From Acinetobacter sp. Ac_5812 (GTDB lineage Bacteria > Pseudomonadota > Gammaproteobacteria > Pseudomonadales > Moraxellaceae): 64,000 nt of DNA. The stretch lies in the NCBI RefSeq assembly GCF_013072695.1, contig NZ_LXUK01000022.1, positions 555,084 to 619,083 of the forward strand, in the 5' to 3' direction. Below are positions 24,693 through 33,563 of the stretch, in pieces. The first letter of the stretch is position 1; the number at the start of each line of letters is the position of its first letter. The notes below the pieces were generated by a model that was not told where the DNA came from, made no database searches, and was given only the letters and a program-made list of their open reading frames with translations. Made by a program: the position numbers and the translations under genes.

Positions 24693-25391
24693 ATGCATAT
24701 TTTGATCGTACATGCACATCCTGAAAAGCAGTCATTTACCTCGGCCCTAAAAGATACAGCGCAGCAGACTTTTGAACAGCAAGGTCATACTGTCGAGGTT
24801 TCTGATCTCTATGCAATGAATTTTAATCCTGTTGCTTCTAAAGATGATTTTGGCAGCCTGAGTCAAGCTGATTATTTTAATTATGCGTTGGAACAGCGTC
24901 ATGCATTTAAACAACAGCAATTTGCAGCAGATATCCAAGCGGAAATCGAAAAAGTACAACGTGCTGATCTGGTGATATTTAGCTTTCCTTTGTATTGGAC
25001 CTCTGTACCAGCCATCTTAAAGGGTTGGATTGATCGTGTGTTTGTATCGGGTCTGTTTTATGGTGGTAAACGTTTCTACAATCATGGTGGAATGACTGGC
25101 AAAAAAGCAATGCTGTGTTTAACACTTGGCGGTCGTGAACATATGTTTGGTGAAGGTTCGGTGCATGGTCCGATTGAGCACTATCTATCATCACTACAAC
25201 GTGGCACATTGGCTTATGTGGGCTTTGAAGTACTGCCACCATTTATTGCTTACCATGTACCTTACATCAGCCAAGAAGACAGACAAAAGATCGTGGTCGA
25301 TTTTGAGCAATACCTACAAAACCTAGATGACTTAAAGCCATTAGAGTTTGTTTTATTGGAAAATTTCGATGAGAGAATGAATCCGCTGTGA
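24693..25391 (+). CDS. NAD(P)H-dependent oxidoreductase / quinone reductase (Flavodoxin_2 family)
   Basis: A 232-residue flavoprotein of the NQO1/KefF/MdaB group that reduces quinones or similar electrophiles with NAD(P)H. Seen: the FMN/FAD-binding start ILIVHAHPEKQSFTSALKDTA, DLVIFSFPLYWTSVPAILKGWIDRVF, and LTLGGREHMFGEGSVHGPIEHYL. It is divergent from the AraC-type regulator and followed by a terminator. Confidence 0.88.
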   Translation: MHILIVHAHPEKQSFTSALKDTAQQTFEQQGHTVEVSDLYAMNFNPVASKDDFGSLSQADYFNYALEQRHAFKQQQFAADIQAEIEKVQRADLVIFSFPLYWTSVPAILKGWIDRVFVSGLFYGGKRFYNHGGMTGKKAMLCLTLGGREHMFGEGSVHGPIEHYLSSLQRGTLAYVGFEVLPPFIAYHVPYISQEDRQKIVVDFEQYLQNLDDLKPLEFVLLENFDERMNPL

Positions 25392-25398
25392 TGAAACA

Positions 25399-25434
25399 AC
25401 GATAAGGCTCTAGGCTAAAAACCTTATCGTTTTG
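25399..25434 (+). terminator. Rho-independent terminator of the quinone reductase gene
   Basis: ACGATAAGG pairs with CCTTATCGT, followed by TTTTGTG. It separates two convergent genes. Confidence 0.8.
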
Positions 25435-25438
25435 TGTC

Positions 25439-28129
25439 CTAGAATTTTATTTCAACGCCTGCTTTGATGGTACGTCCTGGAATCGGCATACCAATCACGG
25501 TACCTGGATCAAAGTTATAACGATTTGTTAAGTTATCGACATTAAATGACAACGCTAAATTTGGATTCCACTTATAACTCGCAAATACATCAATTAAAGT
25601 TTCAGAAGAAATTTCGGTCACTGCTCGTCCACTTACACCTGTACCTGCCAGCCAACCTTTAGGATTTGTCTTTTCCGAATGGTATTTAGCACGTGCACCA
25701 ACAACCAATTTATTTTCGAACAGATTTTTACCGATCGTGATATTAAAAATCTTACGCGGCGGCAGACGAGTTGAGATCAAACTCCAAGAATCACCCACTT
25801 CATTACATTCCTCTTTAGTTGCTGGGCAAACTTTGGGTGCTTGATACAAGATTCCATTCAAACTGGCAAAGAAACTTGGGTGGTTATAAGAAAGATCCAA
25901 CTCCAAACCTTTCATCACAACTTGATTATAATTGACGAATGTATAAGAAGTTGTATATGGAAGAATATAGTCAGGGGTAATCTGGTTTGGAATATCTTTT
26001 CTTTGCACGCCTTGTGTCAGAAAATCCTTAGTTTGATTACGGAAATAATTCAGGTTAAATTTCAAATGATCATCTTGAGCGAATAGATTTTCTCGCTCTC
26101 CCATAAATCCTAATTCAATAAGACGCGAATTCTCTGGCTTAATCGGCAGGTCTGGATCATAACTAAAGGTTTGACCAGAAACAGTTGATTCAAACAGACT
26201 TGGACTACGATGTGTATTGGAGAGTTTTCCATAAAGATCGATACCGTCCCACAACTTATAGTTGAGTTGAGACATCCAATCGATGTTTCCTCCAAAGTCA
26301 CGTACAGCATACCCCTTATTATTTAAGTCTGAATGCGCCACCGGTGTCATTGGTCGATATTGATCACCATAGTCTTTCACTTTGGCTTTATGCCATTTAC
26401 TCCCTAAACTCAAAGTAAAATCATTAAAAAGATAATCGCCATTAAGGAAAACTGAGGACTCTTTACGCAATCCATCCCGTGCAATTTCATGATCAATCAA
26501 ATTACGTGGCTTCATACGCTGTTCATCGTAGGTTAAGCCATAATTCAATGTGACCTGATCAAATTTACTGGTATTTTCTAGGTTCAAACCACTACGATAA
26601 TCTTGAAAACTCCCCCAATATTGATCACCATAACTCGAATTTTTCATACCGATCATGCCATTGTGCTGACGATATTTGGCATTGGTATGCCACACCCCTA
26701 ATTCGAGGTCTACCCACGGATTATACTTAGGCTTGTACGTATAGCTCGTACTGAATGCATTAATTGCAGCTGAACCTAAAGACCATTGCGGCATGGTATA
26801 AGCATCTTCTATATATTTTGGCTCAACATACTCGTCATCGATATAGCCGTATGGCGGTGAGTTGGGATCAATCACTTTGGATCGACTCCAATAAAAGGCC
26901 ATGACTTCACCCGCTTTTTGCACATGACGACGTAAATTTACCTCCACACGATGTTCATCAGTGATATTCATTCCAGCTTTAATAATACCCGAATCACTTT
27001 GATAACTGGTATTCACGACCTCTTGACCAGGGCCCACATCGACGATATCCCGTTTTTCGTAATACTCAATACCATGTTTTCCAGCATAGTAATTGCCGAC
27101 TTCTCGCTTACTATAAGCAGCAACCAAATCAAACATATCGTTTCGATAAGCCAGTGCCAATGTGCCTGCGCCATTTTGAAAATTGTTTGAGGAAATTTTG
27201 TTATGAAGCCGATAAGACATCTGCTCCTTTTCATTATCTGAGGTATGAGGTGTTCTGTTATTGTTGTAGAAGCTTCCTTTGAGCATTACACCCGCATTTT
27301 GATTGGGCAGTAGAATGTCATTGGCGCTTAAGGTCCTCATTTTTACAATTCCCCCAATTCCTCCCACGCTAAATTTAGCCCGAGATGCACCTTTCTCAAC
27401 CTCGATTTGACTGATCAAATCCATATCGATGTATGTACGGTCACTCTCTCCCTGATAACCTCTAAAGGTATGACTGGACTGTAAACTACCATCAATGATG
27501 ACTGGTACACGTCCTTCGCCCTGCATACCACGAATGCCGATATCAATCGCACCCGCTTCATTGCGTAAACTGTTGACTTGTACCCCTGCAATATCGGAAA
27601 ACACATCACCATTCCCCGTTCCTCTGAATCGACTAATCTGTTCTCGATCAAGATGAGTGGTATTCACCTTTTGCTTTTGTGGTTCGGCATTCACTTTAAT
27701 TTCTGGCATCAGGACAAGAGCTTTCGCATTCTGCTCTAATTGTGAACCAGTATTTGCATTGGAAGTGAGTTTCTCAGCATGCCCAAGCATGGAACTGGTT
27801 TTGGGTACTAAAAGATAGGTTTGCCCTTGTTTAATCACTTGATAAGGTTGATCAGCCAAGAGATAGTCAAAACCCTGCTTGACAGAGTACTTTCCTACGA
27901 TTCCCTTACTTTTTAACCCCTTTAAGTGACTAGAATCATAGCTCAATACAATGCCAGACTGAGCCGCAAAGCTTGACAGCACATATCCCAATTGGTTCTC
28001 TGCAATTTGATAATTTCTCTCTACTGCGGGCTTGTCTAATACCTGAATAGATGAGGTTATTTCGGCATAAGCTCCACTGATACAAAAACAGTGTATGAAG
28101 ATTGCGAGAGTTTGCTTCTTAAATTTCAT
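25439..28129 (-). CDS. TonB-dependent haem receptor with N-terminal signalling (STN) domain
   Basis: An outer-membrane receptor of ~896 residues from the ATG at 28127-28129 (MKFKKQTLAIFIHCFCISGAYA signal peptide); a GTG four codons earlier is possible. Residues ~35-105 form an STN domain (NYQIAENQLGYVLSSFAAQSGIVLSYD...YLLADQPYQVIKQGQTYLLVP) that would signal to the FecR/FecI pair encoded in the same operon. Plug and barrel follow (IDIGIRGMQGEGRVPVIIDGSLQ, EVEKGASRAKFSVGGIGGIVKMRTL), ending AGVEIKF. Clustering with haem oxygenase identifies haem or a haem protein as the likely ligand. A Fur-like site precedes it. Confidence 0.88.
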   Translation of the reverse strand: MKFKKQTLAIFIHCFCISGAYAEITSSIQVLDKPAVERNYQIAENQLGYVLSSFAAQSGIVLSYDSSHLKGLKSKGIVGKYSVKQGFDYLLADQPYQVIKQGQTYLLVPKTSSMLGHAEKLTSNANTGSQLEQNAKALVLMPEIKVNAEPQKQKVNTTHLDREQISRFRGTGNGDVFSDIAGVQVNSLRNEAGAIDIGIRGMQGEGRVPVIIDGSLQSSHTFRGYQGESDRTYIDMDLISQIEVEKGASRAKFSVGGIGGIVKMRTLSANDILLPNQNAGVMLKGSFYNNNRTPHTSDNEKEQMSYRLHNKISSNNFQNGAGTLALAYRNDMFDLVAAYSKREVGNYYAGKHGIEYYEKRDIVDVGPGQEVVNTSYQSDSGIIKAGMNITDEHRVEVNLRRHVQKAGEVMAFYWSRSKVIDPNSPPYGYIDDEYVEPKYIEDAYTMPQWSLGSAAINAFSTSYTYKPKYNPWVDLELGVWHTNAKYRQHNGMIGMKNSSYGDQYWGSFQDYRSGLNLENTSKFDQVTLNYGLTYDEQRMKPRNLIDHEIARDGLRKESSVFLNGDYLFNDFTLSLGSKWHKAKVKDYGDQYRPMTPVAHSDLNNKGYAVRDFGGNIDWMSQLNYKLWDGIDLYGKLSNTHRSPSLFESTVSGQTFSYDPDLPIKPENSRLIELGFMGERENLFAQDDHLKFNLNYFRNQTKDFLTQGVQRKDIPNQITPDYILPYTTSYTFVNYNQVVMKGLELDLSYNHPSFFASLNGILYQAPKVCPATKEECNEVGDSWSLISTRLPPRKIFNITIGKNLFENKLVVGARAKYHSEKTNPKGWLAGTGVSGRAVTEISSETLIDVFASYKWNPNLALSFNVDNLTNRYNFDPGTVIGMPIPGRTIKAGVEIKF

Positions 28130-28145
28130 AGGAGGATCCACACTT

Positions 28146-28164
28146 GCTAATGATTTTCATTTTC
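28146..28164 (-). promoter_or_regulatory. Fur-box-like site upstream of the haem receptor
   Basis: GCTAATGATTTTCATTTTC matches the 19-bp Fur consensus at about 15 positions. It lies 17 bp upstream of the receptor start in the gap after the YbaN gene, suggesting a second iron-controlled promoter inside the operon. Confidence 0.55.
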
Positions 28165-28200
28165 AATAATCATTACCCAGTGATTTCCAAAAATATGACA

Positions 28201-28671
28201 TTAAATTTCAATTTTTTCTGCTCTGCTCCATATCCATAGCATACAAACTAGCAAAATAAGCATGAGCGTTAACTTGATGTGCATATGCAGAGATGAAAGT
28301 ATCAAACTGATTAAAATTAAAACAATAGTTAAGGTCATCATCCACTTACGTACACGGGATATGGATTTAAACCCGCCTGTATATTGTGTAAGCAGCAGAT
28401 GAATATAGCGATTCTGATGAATCCAGTGATGCAATCTCGTAGAGCCTTTAGCAGCAAAAAAGGTGGCGAGGAATAAGAAATCAAAAGTAGGCACGCCAGG
28501 TAATACGATACCCAGCACTGCCAAAACCAGACAAACAATGGTTAGTGTGATAAACACTCCACGCATGATAAGCGATGCATGGAGTTTTTCTTTTTGCGGT
28601 GCTTGTAAAGCCTCTACATCACCGCAATCTGTGCTTTTCGCCTTACACCTTAAAGAAGCATTTTTGGGCAT
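28201..28671 (-). CDS. YbaN family membrane protein (DUF454)
   Basis: 156 residues. A polar N-terminus with several Cys (~1-30) is followed by the DUF454 core: a membrane span, GIVLPGVPTFDFLFLATFFAAKGSTRLHHWIHQN, then two further spans near the C-terminus and a tail ending RAEKIEI. Function is unknown. It lies between hemO (11 bp upstream) and the receptor, so a role in haem handling is suggested by position only. The ~30-residue N-terminal extension is longer than usual for YbaN, and a later start is possible. Confidence 0.8.
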   Translation of the reverse strand: MPKNASLRCKAKSTDCGDVEALQAPQKEKLHASLIMRGVFITLTIVCLVLAVLGIVLPGVPTFDFLFLATFFAAKGSTRLHHWIHQNRYIHLLLTQYTGGFKSISRVRKWMMTLTIVLILISLILSSLHMHIKLTLMLILLVCMLWIWSRAEKIEI

Positions 28672-28682
28672 AGGGTTGCTGC

Positions 28683-29261
28683 TTAATCAATATCTTTCAG
28701 CAAGCTGCCAAAGTAATCAAATGCCTGTGTAGCTCCTAAAATGACTTGATCTTGTTCACTCTCACTCAATTGAGCCATATCAAGTTCAGCAATGAAGTGC
28801 TTCCACACCCGTGCTCTGCCTTCTGGATATGCAGCCAGATTACGTGCCCCAAACTCAGCAGTAAATCCTAAAAGCTGCTGTGCTTGTTTAAATAAAAACG
28901 CTGCCCCCAAAGTCGAACCTTCCGAGACATAGATCCAGCCTAAGGCTTCCGGAAAACCGACATTTTCAGTGAGTAGTTCCTGTGCTTCTGGTTTGAGCTG
29001 CAAGTCATAAAGATCCAGTAACGCTGCCTGAGAACGACCACGAATATCCAAATCAGAAATAAGCGCGGAAACCTCAGGATGTCGAAATAAATATTCGACA
29101 TTTTGCTGAAAATAATATTGAGCCAAGGTAAATTTTGCATAACGCTGTGTATCAGCAAATACTTGAGCTTTCTCCATCAAAAGATGCATCTGTTGGTGCT
29201 GGCTGGCGGTTTCATTTTTTAACCGTGATGCAAGCTGATTGAGGACGAATGAAGTTGCCAT
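28683..29261 (-). CDS. hemO: Haem oxygenase (bacterial HemO/BphO type)
   Basis: Opens the haem ring to biliverdin, CO and Fe2+, releasing iron from imported haem. The 192-residue all-helical product starts LASRLKNETASQHQQMHLLMEK, with the candidate proximal His near residue 22. The distal-helix segment is ALGWIYVSEGSTLGAAFLFKQAQQLLGF, the usual glycine-rich region in these enzymes. It is preceded by FecR and followed by YbaN and the receptor. The length agrees with the ~200-residue bacterial family. Confidence 0.9.
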   Translation of the reverse strand: MATSFVLNQLASRLKNETASQHQQMHLLMEKAQVFADTQRYAKFTLAQYYFQQNVEYLFRHPEVSALISDLDIRGRSQAALLDLYDLQLKPEAQELLTENVGFPEALGWIYVSEGSTLGAAFLFKQAQQLLGFTAEFGARNLAAYPEGRARVWKHFIAELDMAQLSESEQDQVILGATQAFDYFGSLLKDID

Positions 29262-29332
29262 GAGATTTCTCCAGTTACTTTGGTTTTACTGTATTACCCA
29301 TCCAAAGTTGAAAAGCTGACAGCAATTTTCAA

Positions 29333-30301
29333 TTATTTTTCATTTTTTTCATTTTTAGCCCGAATTGTAATGACATGATCGCCTAAATGCCGCTGCATAC
29401 GAATTGGATAGCTTAATTCCAAAGCCGACTGCAACTGAGTCAAGTTGTTAACGGGATAAGAACCAGAGACCTTTAATGATTTCAATTCAGGATCAAGATC
29501 AACATATTGATGTTGATAACGCCCAATCTCTTCAAAGAGCTGCTCTAAAGGGATTTCAAATGCCATAATCATCTGATTTTTCCAAACCAATACATTCGGA
29601 TCAAGCTGTGCTAACGCTTTAAAGTCCGTATCATCAAAACATAACTGCTCACCTGCCTGTACAACTGTCATTTTTTTAGATTGATTCAAAGTCACTTTGA
29701 CTGCACTTTCAATCACGCCTAAACAGGTTTGCTGTTGTTTATTTTTGAGATATTGCACATTAAAGACTGTTCCTAATGCTTGTAAATGCGCACTTTCAGT
29801 CTCGACAAAAAATGGGCGATAGTTTTGGGTCTCTTTTGCGGTATGAATCTGTATTTCACCGTAGTGTAATCGCAGCGTTCGTTGAACAGATGTATAGCGA
29901 ACATCAAGTGCTGTATTGGTATTTAATTGGAGTTGCGTTCCATCTTCAAGTGTCACATTCTTCTGCTGCCCCGTAGCGGTGCTGTAATCTGAAAGCCATA
30001 AATATTGATAATCAGAATTCCATGCGAGGATACTGCCCAAACATGCAATACAAGCCACAACAAGGTGTTTGGACCACTGAAACTGTGCAGCTTGATTACC
30101 TTTTTGAATGATTTCATGACCATTTTCAGGAAAATATTCAAAACTACTCAGCAGACGCTCTGCTTTCACCCATGCGGTTTGATGCGCTTCGCTTTGTCTT
30201 TTCCACGCTTCGAATTCAATTTGTTGAGCTTCAGTTAATACAGATGTCTGAATTTTCACAATCCATTCAGCTGCTTCTTTCAAAATTTTTGCCTGCGACA
30301 T
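29333..30301 (-). CDS. FecR-type anti-sigma factor
   Basis: 322 residues. The N-terminal cytoplasmic domain (DUF4880-type: EAAEWIVKIQTSVLTEAQQIEFEAWKRQSEAHQTAWVKAERLLSSF) would hold the sigma factor. A single membrane span is seen near ~78-94 (LVVACIACLGSILAWNS), followed by the periplasmic FecR domain (YSTATGQQKNVTLEDGTQLQLNTNTALDVRY...LRLHYGEIQIHT). A C-terminal STN-like segment follows (FEIPLEQLFEEIGRYQHQYVDLDPELKSLKVSGSYPVNNLTQLQSALELSYPI). It begins 7 bp after the sigma-factor gene. Confidence 0.9.
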   Translation of the reverse strand: MSQAKILKEAAEWIVKIQTSVLTEAQQIEFEAWKRQSEAHQTAWVKAERLLSSFEYFPENGHEIIQKGNQAAQFQWSKHLVVACIACLGSILAWNSDYQYLWLSDYSTATGQQKNVTLEDGTQLQLNTNTALDVRYTSVQRTLRLHYGEIQIHTAKETQNYRPFFVETESAHLQALGTVFNVQYLKNKQQQTCLGVIESAVKVTLNQSKKMTVVQAGEQLCFDDTDFKALAQLDPNVLVWKNQMIMAFEIPLEQLFEEIGRYQHQYVDLDPELKSLKVSGSYPVNNLTQLQSALELSYPIRMQRHLGDHVITIRAKNEKNEK

Positions 30302-30308
30302 GTCGATC

Positions 30309-30794
30309 TCAATCCATGATCGCTAAACATTGAGTCAGTACAGTAACCAAATCTCGCATGACCGTTCGAGTAGAAATATTCAAACGATTCGCAATCTCTT
30401 GTTGGGTAAGTCCCTCAAGTTGTGACCAGATAAACACCTGCTGTTGACGTTCAGGCATTTGATTTAACAATTGGTTAATCAAGCAGAGTGATTCAATTGC
30501 AGATATTTTTTGCTCAGGGCTAATCTCATCATACTCTGGTCGACTACTCAGTGCTTCCAAATAGGCCCTTTCTATCGATTTACGTTGGTACCAATTGATT
30601 AATATTCCCTTTGCTACCGTTGTTAACAGTGCTCGAGGCTGATCAAAATACAATTGATCTTTACGCTTTAAAATACGAATAAAGGTATCATGCGCTAAAT
30701 CTGCTGCATCTTCACTATGATTGAGACGTCGTTTAAGCCATTGGTATAGCCAAGAATGATGTTGGCGATAGAGCGTATTGATTGGATCAGACAT
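30309..30794 (-). CDS. FecI-type ECF sigma factor
   Basis: 161 residues with sigma region 2 (HHSWLYQWLKRRLNHSEDAADLAHDTFIRILKR) and region 4 (LINQLLNQMPERQQQVFIWSQLEGLTQQEIANRLNISTRTVMRDLVTVL). It would direct transcription of the haem genes when the receptor reports ligand through FecR. Its start lies 7 bp from a strong Fur box, so iron starvation sets its level. Confidence 0.92.
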   Translation of the reverse strand: MSDPINTLYRQHHSWLYQWLKRRLNHSEDAADLAHDTFIRILKRKDQLYFDQPRALLTTVAKGILINWYQRKSIERAYLEALSSRPEYDEISPEQKISAIESLCLINQLLNQMPERQQQVFIWSQLEGLTQQEIANRLNISTRTVMRDLVTVLTQCLAIMD

Positions 30795-30801
30795 TTTAAA
30801 A

Positions 30802-30820
30802 GATAATGAGAATCATTAAT
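30802..30820 (-). promoter_or_regulatory. Fur box upstream of the ECF sigma factor
   Basis: GATAATGAGAATCATTAAT matches the 19-bp Fur consensus at 16 positions, just before the fecI start. Iron-Fur repression of the sigma-factor gene is the expected consequence. Confidence 0.8.
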
Positions 30821-31041
30821 ATCATCTTAACAAAAAATAAGAGAATGATCACCCCTGTTTTCTGCCTGAATCTCTATCTACTTGATGGTTAATTGATTTT
30901 TTAAAACTAATTTTTACAGTAATCAATTTGTGTGCTTTACACCAACTTTCATATGAAACGTCAATGAATCGTCATAAAGGTGACACCGTGTTGTCACAAG
31001 GTCTGTCTAGTGTGTTGACATCTTTGTTATGGATGAAGCAG

Positions 31042-31188
31042 ATGTTGAATAAAACCAAACGATGGCTGGTATGTCTTTATGTTTTCCCCATTCTATTGGC
31101 ACTCACCGCATGTAATGACTCAAACGATGAACAGGCTGCAGCAAAACCTGATGAAACCAAAAAACCAGTCATGCGCTGTGCGCCATAA
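31042..31188 (+). CDS. Small lipoprotein preceding phospholipase C
   Basis: From the ATG at 31042 the 48-residue product reads MLNKTKRWLVCLYVFPILLALTACN, a lipoprotein signal with lipobox LTAC, then a short charged tail (NDSNDEQAAAKPDETKKPVMRCAP). The frame is open further upstream (to 30928), but those codons lack a signal-compatible start. It ends 31 bp before the phospholipase gene and is probably co-transcribed. Function is unknown; a role in secretion or folding of the phospholipase is only a possibility. Confidence 0.6.
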   Translation: MLNKTKRWLVCLYVFPILLALTACNDSNDEQAAAKPDETKKPVMRCAP

Positions 31189-31219
31189 GCATAAGAACAA
31201 CTAGATAGGGAAAAATATC

Positions 31220-33448
31220 GTGATTAATCGTCGTCAATTTTTAGCAAATACACTTAAAACCGGCTTTGGCGCTGCCGCTTTGACCACCTTTCCAGCCAGC
31301 ATTCAAAAAGCCTTAGCCATTCCTGCCAATAATAAAACAGGCACCATTCAAGATGTTGAGCATGTCGTGATCCTTATGCAGGAAAACCGCTCATTTGACC
31401 ATTATTTTGGCACCTTAAAAGGCGTTCGTGGTTTTGCCGATCGTTTCACCATTCCTTTACAAAATGGACGTACCGTTTGGCAGCAACAACGCAGTAATGG
31501 AGCATTATTAACACCATTTCATTTAGATGGCTCAAGTAATAATGCCCAACGTGCACCCGGAACCAATCACACTTGGGTGGATAGTCAAAAAGCATGGGAC
31601 AATGGTCGTATGTCAAACTGGCCAACCTATAAAACTGACTATGCCATGGGCTATTTCAAGGAACAGGAAATCCCTTATCAATTTGCATTGGCCAATGCAT
31701 TTACCATTTGTGATGCTTATCACTGCTCTATGCATACTGGTACAGATGCCAATCGTTCATTCCACTTAACAGGAACCAATGGTGCAGTGCCGACCAGTAC
31801 AGCATTTGTCAATAATGAATGGGACTGGATTGATGGCGATCCTAAAACAGTTGATGTTGGTTATACATGGAAAACCTATGCTGAACGCCTAGAAGAAGCT
31901 GGGATCAATTGGATTTGTTATCAAAATATGCCCGATGAATGGGGCGATAATATGTTAGGCGCATTCCGCAGCTTTAGAAAAGCCAATATCGATTCAGGTT
32001 ATCCAGTCTCAAGTGGTGGAGCGCCCAATAGTCCTTATAACAAGACTGCGCAAAAGTTACCTTATAAAGCCTATGATGCCACCACGGATAATGCCAAGAA
32101 TCCACTTTATAAAGGCATTGCCAATACCTTACCCGGCAATAAACCTGAAGAATTCCTAGATGCATTCAAAAATGATATTAAAACTGGAAAATTGCCACAG
32201 GTGTCTTGGATTAATGCACCTTCAATTTATTGTGAACATCCGGGACCATCAAGCCCAGTACAAGGCTCATGGTTTATTCAGGAAATACTGGATGCCTTAA
32301 CAGCTGTGCCAGAGGTTTGGAGCAAAACTGTATTCTTGATCAATTTTGATGAAAATGATGGTTATTTTGACCATGTTCCATCGCCATCAGCACCGACATT
32401 GCAAGCGGATAATACTTATGCCGGTAAATCAACGCTTAGCCAAGCAGATATGCGTCATGAATACTATGTACATGATGCACCTCTAGGCAGTAGCAGCCAA
32501 CCGAACAAGGATAATGGTGTTTATGGTCCTGGTCCTCGCGTTCCCTTATTTGTGATTTCACCTTGGAGTCGCGGGGGTATCGTTAACTCTCAAGTCTTTG
32601 ATCACACCTCAGTATTGATGTTCCTCGAACAACGTTTTGGCGTTAAAGAAAGCAATATCAGTCCTTATCGCCGTACTGTATGTGGAGATCTGACCTCTGC
32701 ATTCAACTTTAAAACGCCTAATGAAGATGTACTACCAACATTAAACGGTAAGCAAACCCGTGAACAAGCCGATCAATTACGCAGCTCACAGCAAAAGTTA
32801 CCCAATGTTCCAATTCCAACCAATTTACAGCTGCCCATTCAAGCCAGCGGTATTCGCCGTTCTAAAGCACTGCCTTATGAACTACATACCAGTGCACGCT
32901 GCCTAAATGATGGAACAGTCAAACTGCTGTTTTCAAACACAGGGACACAAGGTGCTGTGTTTCATGTCTATGACAAATTGAATCTGAACCGTGTACCGCG
33001 CCGTTACATTGTAGAGGCAGGAAAAGGCTTAGATGATGTCTGGAATGTGCAAAAGGATAATCAAGGTTTGTATGATCTTTGGGTGATGGGACCGAATGGC
33101 TTTCATCGACATTTCAAAGGTGACCTGAACCGTAATCAAGATCTGCAAATCAATCCTGAGATTCGTGTTTGCTATGATATTGCCAATGGTAATGTTTATG
33201 TCGATCTGAACAATACAGGCACTAAAGAGATTGAGTTAGTGATCACCCCTGTGGTTTATCGAACTGATGCTCCACTGAAAGTAACCGTAAAAGCAGGACA
33301 AAGCGCCACTCAGCATTGGGAATTGCAAGATGCTTGGCAATGGTATGATTTTGCCGTGACCTGTACACAGGAAGCCAAGTTTTATCGTCGTTTTGCTGGT
33401 CGTGTAGAAACAGGTGAAGACTCTGTGAGTGACCCTGCGATGGTTTAA
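31220..33448 (+). CDS. Phosphocholine-type phospholipase C
   Basis: Hydrolyses phosphatidylcholine or sphingomyelin to release phosphocholine. The GTG start follows AGGGAAAAA. The 742-residue protein begins with a Tat signal (INRRQFLANTLKTGFGAAALTTFPASIQKALA). The phosphoesterase domain starts VEHVVILMQENRSFDHYFGTLKGVRGF and includes TGTDANRSFHLTGTNG and INFDENDGYFDHVPSPSAP. Two C-terminal DUF756-type beta domains follow (~540-725). Length and domain order fit the PlcH/PlcN family. It is exported folded through Tat, whose genes are at the left of the window. A terminator follows at 33469. Confidence 0.92.
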   Translation: MINRRQFLANTLKTGFGAAALTTFPASIQKALAIPANNKTGTIQDVEHVVILMQENRSFDHYFGTLKGVRGFADRFTIPLQNGRTVWQQQRSNGALLTPFHLDGSSNNAQRAPGTNHTWVDSQKAWDNGRMSNWPTYKTDYAMGYFKEQEIPYQFALANAFTICDAYHCSMHTGTDANRSFHLTGTNGAVPTSTAFVNNEWDWIDGDPKTVDVGYTWKTYAERLEEAGINWICYQNMPDEWGDNMLGAFRSFRKANIDSGYPVSSGGAPNSPYNKTAQKLPYKAYDATTDNAKNPLYKGIANTLPGNKPEEFLDAFKNDIKTGKLPQVSWINAPSIYCEHPGPSSPVQGSWFIQEILDALTAVPEVWSKTVFLINFDENDGYFDHVPSPSAPTLQADNTYAGKSTLSQADMRHEYYVHDAPLGSSSQPNKDNGVYGPGPRVPLFVISPWSRGGIVNSQVFDHTSVLMFLEQRFGVKESNISPYRRTVCGDLTSAFNFKTPNEDVLPTLNGKQTREQADQLRSSQQKLPNVPIPTNLQLPIQASGIRRSKALPYELHTSARCLNDGTVKLLFSNTGTQGAVFHVYDKLNLNRVPRRYIVEAGKGLDDVWNVQKDNQGLYDLWVMGPNGFHRHFKGDLNRNQDLQINPEIRVCYDIANGNVYVDLNNTGTKEIELVITPVVYRTDAPLKVTVKAGQSATQHWELQDAWQWYDFAVTCTQEAKFYRRFAGRVETGEDSVSDPAMV

Positions 33449-33468
33449 GATTTAATTCATCTCATTGA

Positions 33469-33500
33469 AACCTCCTCAGTTGCAGATGAGGAGGTTTTTT
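33469..33500 (+). terminator. Rho-independent terminator of the phospholipase C gene
   Basis: AACCTCCTCA pairs with TGAGGAGGTT (8-nt loop), followed by a six-T run. Confidence 0.9.
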
Positions 33501-33563
33501 AGATTAGATCATCTCTGACTGAACCGTTAGCCTTATCTTTAATGCGCTCTAGGCTCTTTATCT

